Below are positions 33,020 through 47,439 of a DNA stretch of 64,000 bases, one piece after another (position 1 is the first letter of the stretch; every line of letters starts with the position of its first letter). Below the pieces are notes generated by a model. The model had not been told where the DNA came from. It saw only the letters and a list, made by a program, of their open reading frames with translations, and searched no databases. This DNA is from Adiantum capillus-veneris (lineage: Eukaryota; Streptophyta; Polypodiopsida; Polypodiales; Pteridaceae): positions 4,186,312-4,250,311 of the forward strand of contig CM043945.1 in assembly GCA_014529385.2 (NCBI GenBank), written 5' to 3'. The translations under genes were made by a program, and so were the position numbers.

Positions 33020-34950
33020 CATATCATCCATGACATGATGAGTCTTTGTCTTTTGGATCCTTTGGCCCTTGTGTCCTAATGTTATAGCAGTCTTCAACCA
33101 TTTGCGTCAATGGAAACGTTGTGGCTTTAGCAGCTTTAAGGATGACTCATATTTGATGTTACCCAAGGTGATTGTAGGGCCAAAAATCTTGCTATTATAA
33201 GTGAAGAATCTGGTGTAGCTTGACAGGGACATCAGCCCTTAATAAAACAGATGTAACACCTCCGAGGATGGTTGTTTTGACAAATCATACGTCATTTTGG
33301 TGACGGTGTTGCTTGCTGATAGTAGTGTGGTATCCGTTGCTTTGGATGGCACAAACACTTCAAGGACAGATAGGAGGGTCTTTCATATCTTCCGGATCAT
33401 CACACACGTCAAGTCAAGAGAGCCAGTGAAAATCTTAATGGTGCCCTTGAGGATTTTCACCATATAAGAAACACTTCTTCTCTCTCCTTCCTTGGGTGGT
33501 GGCATGGATGGGTAGTTGAGCCAGTTGGGATTCTTATTCACAAGTCTGGAGTGGTTTGCCAATGTGCGTACACGAGGTACTGGACAAAACAAAGTGACAT
33601 CCCTTATGCTTTTTGGAGCTTCTACCAAGTACTCCAAAAATTGGGGGTACTTGAGGAGCCACCATTTTCTCCACTTTGGATGGGAGTTCACAATCTTCTT
33701 TGTAGCGTCTGAGTCCTTGACTTCCCCTTTATATACTGGCTCTATTCCTTCTGCTTAAACTCTCTTCTTTATGGTAAGAACTTCATACTTCAAGAGAAGG
33801 TCGGGGAGTGATGGTTGCATCCACTCTTCCCTAAGCACATTTGTGGCCAGCCCTTGGACTCCAATTGAGTGGATCATCCACTTTTCCCATTCCAAGGCTA
33901 CCTTAAGGTCTTCTGCTATGGCTTATTCAATCAGAGTTTGGATACATGCCTCCTCCTCTGCCGTTAGTGGTTGTTCTCTCCCTCCTTGTGTGTGTAAGTG
34001 TTGCTCTATGTGTTGTAGATCTCCTGCACCTTCAGGGACCGCCATGGGCTCATGTTGTGCATTGATGCCTAGGTCACTAGGCCTTAGCTCCATCTCATGT
34101 GATCTTGCTTCTCCTACTTCTTGCTAGAGCCTCAGTAGTTGTTGCTACGCTAGGTTGTCCTTCCTTGTGGCCTCTTCAGCTTGATCTACTAACAGCTCTT
34201 GTAGATTTTCTAGTTGGAGTTTGAGTTGTTCATTCTCTTTTTGTAGTTCTTGCTAGCCGGCTATCAATCTCTCTTTTGCAGCTAGGGAGCTATTCATTCT
34301 TTGTCTTTGTTCTAGCCATAATTCCTTCTGTAGTGCAATGACTTGGGCTTCCAAGGCTTCTATAGCCTGGCTCTCTGCTCCTGTACTTGCTCTTCGAGAA
34401 GCCCTTGGAGTTTCTCTGAGTCTCTATATTGTCAACTCTTGGAGCTCTTACTTGGCTTTTAGCTCCATTGCTTCATCTTTAGTTGCTTCTAGCTCATCCT
34501 CCATCTTTTCCTTCTCTTCATGCAAACTCTTCACTTTGCTTGAGACCTCTGCCATCTGCAGTGTCAGTGTGTCTCGTTTTTTCTTAGCATCCCTTAGTGT
34601 TTTAGTGAGAGCCTCAAGCTCTTGCTCAGTCACCTCAACACTTTGACTCACTATTTGGAAAGTTTTGGTGAGGTTTTCATACTCTTCTTACATATTTCAT
34701 GATATCTCGTGGATTCATTGGGATATCCACGGTATTTACTTGTGGGTCTCTAAGTGTACCTTGGTACACAGTCAGTCTTTCTCTTTCCAATGCTGCTTCA
34801 TCCACCCAAGCCTTGCCTGGATTTAGTGTCTCTTTGGGTATTGTGTAGGGTTCGGTGGCGGCAATGATATCTCTTAAGGATAGCCTCTTCTTCTTTGCTA
34901 GTGATTTTCTGGCTTCCATTGACTCTTGCAGGCACTCCAAGTGCAAAAGT
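33020..34950 (-). pseudogene. Long coiled-coil gag-like pseudogene, family not recognised
   Basis: One frame is readable from about 34690 to 33383 (about 430 codons) with seven in-frame TAG or TAA codons. A preceding frame (34946-34677) holds SLRDIIAATEPYTIPKETL and MNPRDIMKYVRRV and joins by a frameshift near 34685. The centre is a strong coiled coil of roughly 150-200 residues (SVEVTEQELEALTKTLRDAK, QELQKENEQLKLQLENLQEL). The C-terminal half is globular (KWRKWWLLKYPQFLEYL, NPNWLNYPSMPPPKEGERR). After it come a purine tract and possible LTR sequence, which is why I call it gag-like. I know no family with this exact layout. A host coiled-coil gene fragment is the alternative. Confidence 0.5.
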
Positions 34951-34999
34951 TAGCAATGTTCATGTAATCTAGCATTTTCTAAATTTTTAGATATCCAAA

Positions 35000-36830
35000 T
35001 TAATTCAAATTTGAAACACGAGCTAATTAGAGCTTAAGGGTGCTATGCATGTGGTCAAAAGTGCATTTTGGGTGCAGATTCACACTGTGAGACATCATAT
35101 GTGTATGATGTCTAAGTGCTCAGAATGAATTGATTTTCATATGTGCATAGCTCTTAGCATGTACATTCTTATACCTCGATTTCAATTTGGATGTCATTTG
35201 GGCAAGGTGTGAGCAATAGAACTCCTTTCAAGCTTCAAAATTGGTCTGGCTTAGATTTGAGAAGATGAGGTTCAAATGGGGTGAAACTTGGTAGATACTC
35301 TCACAATCATGTGATGAAGGCTGAGAATAGGTCAAGTTAGCTCCCAAGTTCATATTCTGGCTAGGAAGACATCATACGCATATGTTGTCTACTTTGTCCA
35401 AAAAGGGCTTAACCTTGTACTTGAGCTGGGCTTTAGCATAGCATAGGCTCCTGTGGCATCAAAATTTGATTTGGATTTTTTTCTCATGTGTTTGAAGCCA
35501 AAATTCATATAGAGCTTAAAAGTTCTGAAACCTGGGTTTAGATGGGTATAAAGACTTAAAATTTGATGGAACTTGAGATGTGGGCTAACAATAATGGAAT
35601 AATGGAATTGGAAGTGAGAAATTTCCCCAGATTGGTCATTTTGGCCTCTGGAGACATCATACACGTATGATATCTTTGTTGAGATTTTTGGGCCAAACTT
35701 GATCTGTAGTATTCCCAGGTGATGTGTAACCCTTTGATCATCTTAGATTTTGATTTGGAGATGATTCATGTGGTTGGGAGCATAGATTGTGTCCTAGGGA
35801 AAATGTTTTTTCTTTAGGCTCCAAGTGGTCACAACGTTACTCAAACTTGTCCAAATTGAACGCATGGCCTTTATACTATGTGGTGAACATACTCATTATG
35901 AAAAATGTGGAGTTTGACTGGCATCTGTATGAGTGAATAGACATCATATGTGTCTAATGTCTATTGATCCAAAATTGCTTGAAACTCATTGTATAAGATG
36001 TGTATTGCATGTGCATGGTGCCCATAGCCTTAGATTTGAAATTAAGCTTGAAAATGAATGTCAAAATCCATAAAAAGAGTTTGTGCATCTAGATTTCCAT
36101 CTTTTGGGGGTAATTAGAAATCAAATGATATCCAAATGTGATTAAAAAAATTATGGGAAGCTCATAATGATGTGGTAAAAGTGTTAGAGTTGCCAAAATC
36201 ATAGCAATATGTCAATTCAAGATGCCTAGACATCATACGCGTATTTGGCTTTTTTGACTCAAACTTGATATAGAGGTAGCTCATGATGTGTGCAGATATG
36301 AATTTAGACTAGTGCTCATGTTCCCAAGTCCATTGAAGGTTTTTAGGACACTTTGATTGGAAAAATGATGAGGATGGTAATCAAAACATGCTTGAAGGTG
36401 CCCAAACTTGGTGTAGAGGCTGTATGTGCCATGATATACAAATCTGGATGCCCAAAATGTTGACAGAACTCCTCTATGATAGGTCTAGACATCATACATG
36501 TATGATGTCTAATGTTGCAAAATGGATATTTGAGCATAGGGGTATGATGTATATGCTATGTGCTTGCCTTGCATAAAATTTCACTTGGTTTATAGCACTT
36601 TTGGTAGGTCGAAGGCCAATTTGCGGGATTAGGACTAGACTTTGCATTTTGGGCCTTTGGACACTCTAATTAGCTCCAAATCTTATGAAATTTTGTGTAC
36701 TTCATGTTTAGAGTATGCACAATGTGTTTGTGGATTCAAATGAGTAGTTCTTGTGCAAAAAAAGGCTGTGAGATATCATTTGCGTATGATGTCTGTTTTG
36801 ATAAAAATAATCTCTGATGCTTTGAAGTGC
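35000..36830. repeat. Array of seven 24-bp palindromes at about 280-bp intervals
   Basis: The palindrome, half-site AGACATCATACG facing its exact complement, occurs at 35090-35113, 35367-35390, 35652-35675, 35939-35962, 36228-36251, 36487-36510 and 36771-36794. Intervals are 277, 285, 287, 289, 259 and 284 bp. The spacer sequences are strongly diverged and share only short words in register, such as CCAAACTTGAT just after the site. The outer halves AGACATCAT and ATGATGTCT are conserved and the central ACGCGT varies. The array adjoins the 5' side of the gag-like pseudogene. No coding potential was seen. Confidence 0.85.
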
Positions 36831-36987
36831 TTTGTGCTTGTACCCTAAGCCATAATTGCTGGTTTTCATCTTAAAAAGTTAGTTGTTTAGCTTAGAAACT
36901 CCTTGTTTGGCATTTTAGTCTCTCTCTGAAAGGGATTCCTTCACTTGTAGATGATTTTTTGTGGTGATTCCTCTTGAGATCAATCTT

Positions 36988-37431
36988 CTAGGCTTGTGGA
37001 TGCCGCAGGGCATCTTTCCACGGCTTTGGTGTAGCGTTTAGCCTTATAGATACCATTTTTGGCGGTTTGTCGCTCAAATAGCGTCTTTTTGTGAGGAGAT
37101 GGTTGGTGATGATTTTTCTTGCTGTTTGACCATATGTGTTGGTTGTTGATGATATGTCAATGATAACCGTGACGTTTGGTGGAAAACAGATGCACCGTTT
37201 GGTCGTGAGAGCCAAATGATGCTTTGCATGTCCAAAGACTAATGTCCAAAGACTAGCTTGATGTTTTGACCAACTCCTGGTAGTTTGACTGGGGAGGCAA
37301 TTACATAGGCTTGTAGGCACCCTCAAGGAGCACCTTTTTATGGAATTTGGTGGCATTCTGACAACTTTCTTCCGGGTCATCTTATACAGGATCCAAGAAG
37401 TTAGGTCTTTTTCGACTAGCCTAACCATCAT
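36988..37431 (-). other. Unrecognised 147-codon open frame
   Basis: The minus-strand frame starts MMVRLVEKDLTSWILYKM and ends KPWKDALRHPQA. It is basic, with no recognised motif. It lies upstream, in minus orientation, of the palindrome array and the gag-like pseudogene, so it could be a leader ORF of the same element. The length is compatible with chance, and I give it little weight. Confidence 0.25.
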
Positions 37432-37439
37432 ACGAGGTC

Positions 37440-40200
37440 ATAGATGTATTTATCTAGCCTAGGGTTAACCCCTATCAAGTCTTCTAGCTATCGAGCTAGT
37501 AGTTGTTGAGTTACGGTCCCGTTTTCTCTCTTGCTAGCGATGCTACATTGCCGCTTGCGTAAGTTTTTGCAATGAAGTATGCATCCAACAAGGAGGGTAA
37601 ATAGTGAGGAGGCTACCTCTCATGCTTGGTACCAGACGGTGTCCCGTGTGTGTCGTACAAAGCCGTCAAAGTCTGCGTGCTCTAGGTCTCTCTAGCCATG
37701 AGGAAGAGGATGGTCTTTATTTGGTAGTTTAAGAGAGTCAAACCTTTAGTATTAAGAAAGCAATCAAAGGACAACTTTTGAATTCAAATAGGTAAAACGG
37801 CTAGTTTATTTGAATTTCAAAAATTTCCCCCAAAATGAAATTTAAATCTAGCGGGCAAAAGTATATCATGTAACATATCTATGAAAAGAGCTCGGTGTGT
37901 AGATTGTAGATCCACAACCTCCACTCAAATCGGAGATCATATGTAGGAGTTATGGAAGTCCGAAAATCATAAATTTGTCATCCCTCTTTTTGGGGGGAAA
38001 AGTGTATCCTTTGACCACTCTTACACCTCTCTTACACACCCACCATTCTTGCACACATGGCATGTATCTATTTGTCCAATTTTTAATCACCTCCAAAATC
38101 TCATGGCAAATAAAGAGGCCCTCATAGACCCCATCCTCTTCCTAATGTCTCTTTCTAAATGTGAATAGTAGAAATGAAATAGTAAGTGGGTCCAAAATAT
38201 CTTATATTGGGGGTTCCTGGACCACTTGCCATGAAATTTGACATGTGCTCCTATCACGTCGTGAAATGCACTTTAGGCTCAAAAATTTCTCCATTTGGAC
38301 TTTGTTTAACCCTTTGCTGGATAATTTGCCATTTCGTCTAAAAACTAACCGGATTGGACTTTTGCAACTTTTTTCCATAATTGCACCCCGCACCCCGACT
38401 TCACCATAAATTGTTCATGACTTGCTAGTGACCCTTGTATTTTACTTTTGTCGTTCCAACTCCATTTCACCTGCTTTTTCTATTTTTCTTTGTTTTTCTC
38501 CAAATAATTAGCAAAAATAAAAAAATAACTAAAGTAGCCCAAAAAATATCAATAAATCAAAATAAGTATAAAAAAAACACAATAATTTTTTATACGTAAT
38601 CATTCGTAATATTTTTGGCCAAATTGCTCCATTTTTCTCAGTTTTATGCATAAAAACTGTTATTTCTACATATATACACACATTTGGACACTCATTACTG
38701 GCGTTTTTCCTCATTTCTCTATAGAATCACATTAGATAAGGGCATATATACTTGGGTTAACCAAATTTTTCCAAGCAAATGCAATCAAAATCCAAAAACA
38801 TAGAAGACAATGTCCTTGAGTACTTTCCTAGTCTGTCGGGTTCACATTGAGAATGCCTCCCCCGCTCCTAGTTGGAGTCCTCCCGGACAACGGTGTATCA
38901 TCCTAAGGTATGTGTTTTGCATAGGTTACCAAGTGGTGCTAATGCTGGCCATGTAATACGGACCTATATGCATACTCTCGATGAATGCATGAGAAAAAGT
39001 GATGTTGTGCAAGAAGAGGGTATAAGCGATGTGCTTATTGTCATTCAATGTTGAGGTTTCCTATTAAGTTAGTACCAATAGGAGTGCAGTGAAATAACAA
39101 TTGTTCTAAGTGTGTTGCTCGCTGTTTGATTGACAATGGTTGCTTTGGTAGCTATGGTTTATGCTGCTAGTGTTGTTGACAGTCTTGTTTGAATCCAAGA
39201 TCCATATATGGTGTTTGTATTGGACTTTGTTTAATTACCAATGTGGTCACTTTGAGCTTTCCATAATCTCTTGGGTACCAATTTTCTTCACATTTTGTCT
39301 TTGTGTGATAGGGTTGCGGTTTGGGATGGATCTCAGGGGTTGGTACTGAAGAGATTTCTTTGTTTTGTTGCTTCAAAATCCAAATTTTTGTTGGATGACC
39401 TTGTGCAGCAATCAACTTCTTTAGTACCCATACCTGATTGTACTTTTGGGTTGGTACCAAGGTTTACCATTTGCCTTTGTTTTGATAGTTGTAAGCTTGG
39501 TCTGCAGAAATTGTGCAACCTCTGTCTTCTTAACCCAAAATTGTCTAGGTGTTGTTTAAGACTGTTGTGGTGATCGTTTCCTAGTGGTTTTGTCAGATAG
39601 ACTATCCCCGATGCTTGGCTCTACAGTAGTAACCTCCTTTGTTTGGTTCTTTGGAATCCATTGCTGATTTGGTGTAGGGAAGGGTTTTTTGCCCTTAACT
39701 TTTAAGTGCGTTCCCACTCGTTTGTGATCTGGATTATAGCAAATGGAACCACTTGATTTTCTTGCACATGTTGAATGTTTACTGTATCAGATCTTCAATC
39801 AATCTATACGTTGTAATTTTGCTTCCATGGCTAACCAAGCAATAATGGATGTTGTGTTGACTTATCTTCTACCGCATAAAACTTATGTTGCCATGGCTAA
39901 CCAAGCAATAATGGATGATGCATTGACTTATCTTCTATCACATACAACTTATGCGGATAGAGGTATTGATTAATATGCACACGTATCAGTGTTCATCCCA
40001 ATGCCTTGATTAAGTGCTCTGAATAACTTTGAATGTCCTGTTGTGTTGCTTGAAGCTATCCCTCAAGTGTCAACTGCTTGTATAGGCTGTAGGAAATAAG
40101 ATTTTCTTGAGCTCTAGAATCTAGGATTTCCCTGGCCTCCACTTGATTACCTCCAAGCTTGACTTTTATGGTTGAATCCATCATATGCTCCTCTTCAAAA
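37440..40200. other. No supported gene; short in-frame duplication
   Basis: Most of this stretch is AT-rich non-coding sequence. A plus-strand frame at 39743-39973 holds a 66-bp direct duplication (39825-39890 and 39891-39956) that repeats MANQAIMD followed by LTYLL, 22 codons, in frame. I do not recognise the protein. Another short frame at 38872-39054 is also unrecognised. Confidence 0.45.
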
Positions 40201-40213
40201 TCTATCATTTTAA

Positions 40214-41595
40214 TCACATTGATCCGTAGCGGCGGTCCATGTTGTTGATGTATGCTCTTTGGCTTCTTCTTGAGCTTCTTTGACTATATGCTTCTTTTCT
40301 TGAGATCATTTCTTTCCCACATGGATTTGTTGAAGCATGCTCTGGGTAGTGGTATATGATACTTTTTAAGCCAACACCACTACTCCAATTAAGAATTACT
40401 TCACCATCCAATTTAGCAAGCTTGACGGCCCCACTTGGTGCTATATCGATGGTCACCAAGGGTCCCACCCCTCGCTTTTTAAGTTTTTTAGCATGTTGTT
40501 TCAATGTATAAACCAAGACAAAGTCTCCTGTTTTAAACTCTTTTGAGCGTACATGCTTATCAAAAAATTCCTTTTGTCTCCTTTTTTTTAGCGTAGATAG
40601 AGGCTATGGTCTTCAGGTGAAGCTCATCTAGTTTTTCAAGGTCATCAACTCTAGAAGACAATTCATGACCTATCCAACCTAGTCGTTTAACTACTCTTAG
40701 TGTTGGGATCATGAACTCTAGTGGAAATATAGTATCAAATCCAAACACCATGTTGTACGGTGTTCTTCCAATATGTTTTGTAGGCTACCCTATAAGCCCA
40801 CAGTGTGGCCTGTATAACTGCTGGTCCCAATTTGCTCTTGAATCAAATTTGCACCGAGTCCTTCATGTGCCTGCTCTAGGATTGACAAATACATGCTTTC
40901 AATCGCACATATCCTGAGATGATTGTCCGTTCCTCTCTTATATAGTTGATGTTCAATTAGTGAAAAATCCCAAACCTCTATTTCTATCGCCCTTTGCCTA
41001 GTTGTCAGATAGTCAATTATGTATTGGCTCCATTTTGGTGCAATTTTCACTTGAGATAGTGTAGAATGTTCTATTGGTGGTTTAGACCTGGAGGTTGCAT
41101 AGTTAGTAATGTACTCCAGAATATCAATACGCATATCCAGCCAATAAACTCCTAATTGTTGCAAGCACTGGTATGTTTTCTTTTGCGACCAATGAGATTC
41201 TATGTCTTGAACATATGCTTCTAAAATACAATAATCGTAACTCGTCTGGTCGTATGCATAACCGCAAAAAAAAAAAATCTGAGCCTAAATGGTACAAACA
41301 TCTACCAAGTAATTGGAAATACCGTGATTGTCAAACCGTTTGTCTTCTATTTTCTTGCCCCATTCTATCAAACTCACTTCCATAGGATAGGAAATTGACT
41401 ATATCTTGCTACCATTTTGGTATCATTTCTACGTTGAAAAGATATGGGTAAAGGATGTCATCATCTACCCCTTTTGAAGCTTCTCTGCTTGGCAGTCTGG
41501 AAAAGCGAACTGCTCGTAGATGCATCTTCCCTTTTTTTACCATGATAGTAAAATAAAACTCTAACAATATGATAACCCTCGTACAATTCTTTCAG
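40214..41595 (-). pseudogene. Ty3/gypsy element B, distal part: RNase H end to integrase end
   Basis: This piece continues the pol frame that breaks off at 59368. Near 41590-41420 it reads RIVR, then HLRAV, SRLPSREASKGVDDD and FNVEMIPKW, the segment after RNase H. Next come EAYVQDIESHWSQKKTYQCL and a KPPIEHSTLSQVKIAPKW run, then WDFSLIEHQLYKRGTDNHLR and YLSILEQAHEG before the zinc-binding region. A deletion near 40790 skips most of the integrase core. The 40751-40560 frame (MVFGFDTIFPLEFMIPTLRV, HELSSRVDDLEKLDEL) and the 40516-40214 frame (VYTLKQHAKKLKKRGVGPLV, then APSGAVKLAKLDGEV) are the integrase C-terminus. Stops and frameshifts are many. The fragment ends at the TGACAAGCG terminus of the inserted Tat-like element. 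Confidence 0.85.
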
Positions 41596-43909
<2,314 letters not shown>

Positions 43910-44248
43910 TAGGGAAAATATGAACCCCAAAAGGGCCTTGTAACGATCCCTAATTTTAAGGGACTAGGACTAAAAATGTGTGTGCTTTAGGAGCCAAGGC
44001 CATTAAATGAGGGTATTCTCATTAAGAGCTGTCATAGGCTTTTTGTAGGTTGAAATAGAGGCTAGGGAGGGAGGATAGGTACATTCTCTCTCTACCCAAA
44101 AGAGTGGTGGTCCTTATGACAATAACTATCCTCCCTGCCTTTCTTTTGTCACATCATCAAGGGCATCCATAGCCTCAGCCCAAAAAAGCACTTTTTCCAA
44201 AAAATTCAAAAACACCTCACTTTTACTCAAAACTTCTCCCCAACCTAT

Positions 44249-44855
44249 ATGTATATCCAAAAATCATTTTTCTCTCTCAAAATCTCATTGCTAGGCCTGC
44301 TTAATATCAAACTTCCCACCTTTTTTTATTTCCCACCAAAATCACTCCTCTCCCTCTCTCTTCTCTCTCCTACTTTTCAGCACACACTCTTCCTCCTTCC
44401 CTCTCTCACTCCTCTCCCTCTCTCTTCTCTCTCCTATCTTTCAACGCACACTCTTTCTCCTTCCCTCTCCTTGTTGCAGGTCCACTCCCTAGCTTCATTG
44501 CATCTCTCCCCCCCATAGCTCTCCACTCCATAGCCCTCTTCTCCACTCCATGGCTCTCTTGCAACTCTCCTACAACTCCCTATCCCAAAGCTCTCCACTC
44601 CACATCTCTCCTCTCCACTCTGTAGCTCTCCCGCAGCTCTCCACCCCACAACCCTCTTCTCCACTCCATAGCTCTCTTGCATCTCTCCATCCCATAGCTC
44701 TCCACTCCATAGCTCTCCTGCATCTCTCCATTCCAAATCTCTCCACTCCGTAGCTCTCCTCTCCGCTCTGTAGCTCTCCTACAGATATCCATCCCATAGC
44801 TCTTCACTGCATAGCTCACCTCTCCCCTCTGTGGCTCTGCTGCAACTCTCCACTC
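44249..44855. repeat. Pyrimidine-rich minisatellite in the left terminal region
   Basis: The sequence is built from variations of CTCTCCACTCCATAGCTCTC with CTGCA or TTGCA inserts, at roughly 20-45 bp intervals from 44505 to 44855. CTCTCCCTCTCTTCTCTCTC-type text precedes it, with a near-exact duplication around 44347-44380 and 44409-44440. The open frames on both strands reflect the repeat. Confidence 0.85.
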
Positions 44856-44862
44856 TTGCTTG

Positions 44863-47260
44863 AGGCCATCTTTATTCCCCTTGCCATGGAGCTAGGCGAC
44901 ATTACAAACCTCCCATCCGCAATAAGATCATCAAGTTCGAAACGGTTTCTCTACATGTTTGGTTGCCAAAGGACTTTTCACCCTCAAAGCGTCATTACTT
45001 GCAAACTACACAACAATGCCGTGGTGCAGGTCACACCAATGTGGACCTTTGGGTGCATGGTTGCATGTACCCTCCTAATGATCCATCCATCAATGTGTAT
45101 CCAACATTCAATAGGCTTGCTTCATTCTTACAATATGTAGATAGAGGGGAGCACAGTCTTCTTGGATACTGCAAGAGATTGTCGTCTATTGGAGCTGATA
45201 GCACACAATGGTCTTTGTAGCCCATAATATACAACCCATGGCCATAATCTCTACCTTGGCCCCTCTCCAACTCCTTCATTCTATTCTATACAATCCCATC
45301 TCTCCATGATATGGATACAAATGACAATACAAATCTCCCATCCAAAGCACGATTGTCATAGTAAAAAACAAAACGTGTACATCTCTAGTTGTCAAAAGAG
45401 CTCGCACCCTCCAAGAGTTATGACTTACCTACAACACAGCAACGCCATAGTGTAGGGTCACACAAATGAGGACCTTTGGGTGGATGGTTGCATCTACCCC
45501 AATGACCCTTTGGTTTAACGTGTATCCAACATTCAATAGTCTCCCTACCTTCTTGCAATATGCAGGTAGAGGGAAGCCAGGTTGCTTGGCTACTACAAGT
45601 GGTTGTCCACTATCAGAGCTCATAGTGTACAATGGTGGATGCATCAACACCACCAAGTTATCATTTGTAACAATTCTAGTCTACAACAGAGGATCATTCA
45701 TGTGGAGAAAGAAGCACATTCTCTTTACCAACATGTGGAAGAGAAGGATGGTAAGATTGCAAAGCTTGAGGGCATCATATTGAGTTTGAAAGTGACACCT
45801 TTAGGTGCAAGGGAGCATAAGAGGATTTTCTCATCCATAGACACCCTTGCTCCCAAAGGTGGTGCTTGGATGAGAAGAGTTATAGCTACAAGGTGCATTT
45901 TTGAATACCCTATCACATTTCCTACATGTATGAAGTCGCTTCTGTGGTGATTGTTTTGTTTTTTATTCTTATTGTAGGAATTTTATCCAAGAGACTTGTG
46001 GTAGTCAAAGCCAAGAGGATCCCATTCATTTGCTTACAAGTTTCCTTAAGAAGTCAGATGTCATAGCACTCCTGCACATACCAAAAGGAAAACATATCTA
46101 TTTTGATGTAACCAAAGAGGTGATGCATGAGTTTTCCAATCTCATGAGTGATGTTGATTTGCAGAAGGAATGTGATGAAGTTGGAATTAGTACAAAGGGT
46201 TACATTGCACTACATGGCCTCTTCAAGAACACTTTCAGGGACTAAGGAGTCACTGAGAATGTATTCCCAGTGCCATGCAAGGTGAAACTTGGTAGAGGGG
46301 CCTCCAATGAATATTTTTTCTCATGTCTAGATCAATATTTTCACATCAAGGAGAGAATGCCCTCATCTATCTCTATACAATCTCCACAAAGTGCTAAGAA
46401 AGCTACCAGTGCAAGGAATCGTGATGATAATATTGACAAGGGGTTTCCTTACTCTATGTCAAATAATATTTTGTCCATTTGAAGAGGCGTCAACAAGCAA
46501 TGGTTGTCGTTTATGCACTACCTTCTAATGGTGAAAAAAGAATCATGTGAAGTTTTTCTCTCATTGTCGTTGTACGACCTTCACTTTTTAACTTTCTTCT
46601 CTTGTAGTGTTTGGAACTAAGTTGGTGTTTGTCTTCAAGCTTGACACATGCCAAATTGTGAAGCAATGAAGGCTAGAGAGAATGAGTGTCATCTTTTTAT
46701 TGTTAAGACCTCAAGATTACGAGTCTAGCAACAAAAATTTTGTCCTAGAGGATGCAGCCTCACCCTCCAAGTGCTGTCACAAAACAAAGTTTTATAGCAA
46801 GACGAGCAAGCGGCACTACATAGGCAACCTCGTAGAGTACACTATTTTAGCATAGCCTTTGCTAATATTCAGCATTATTAAAAGTGTGTGGAACTTCTCA
46901 TCCCAAGGGCTCCTTTTACACGTACATGCGGGGAGATTGTACAAAGCTACAACATTGAATTACACATGCAGCCCATTGACCTCAAAGGACTCAAGAAGCC
47001 ATAGAGGCATACTTGGTGGGTTTATTTGAGGATACCAACTTGTGTGCCATCCATGTCAAGCATGCATCTATAATGCAAAAGGATTTGGCAATAACCTGTC
47101 AGGTACGAGCGAACTTATAGCTAGTAATATGTACAACAACACCTTTTTGCAATGGATATGTAATGACTTCAAATTTGTAAATGAAATGATGCTTACTCAT
47201 TTTGGAATGTGTCGCTTCTTATGTTATTTAAGCTCTTTGTATTTAATTTGTGTTCAATAA
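44863..47260 (+). pseudogene. Unrecognised multi-exon gene-like locus, plus strand
   Basis: I do not recognise this protein. A first open block (about 44873-45220) reads IIKFETVSLHVWLPKDFSPS, then GAGHTNVDLWVHGCMYPPND and FNRLASFLQYVDRGEHSLLG. A diverged tandem copy at about 45310-45660 repeats it with stops. The frame at 45582-45950 continues with a coiled-coil segment (VEKEAHSLYQHVEEKDGKIA). After a good acceptor (TTCTTATTGTAG, exon from 45978), a block reads LLTSFLKKSDVIALLHIPKG, then FDVTKEVMHEFSNLMSDVDL and ECDEVGISTKGYIALHG. A further block is at 46270-46482. Weaker coding-like text runs on to about 47260. It is transcribed inward from the left terminal repeat, toward the minus-strand gene. 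Stops suggest decay, or exons I have not resolved. Confidence 0.4.
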
Positions 47261-47439
47261 TTTTTATAGGTCTATTGTACATTGTCGAGTGGTTCTTGCA
47301 CACCATGCTTGATTGATAGCTACACGAGCTAAGACCTTGCCACAAAAACCTATGCAAAAAGTGGCCATTGCAAGGGATGTGTTTACAAGAAAAACTACGT
47401 GCATAGTCCGAGGTATAGTAGACAAGCACAAGAGCTTGT

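Noticed and set aside
38872-39054. Plus-strand frame with an apparent splice pair around 38910-38930
   Set aside because: The intron would be only about 17 nt, which is too short for a plant intron, and the protein is unrecognised.
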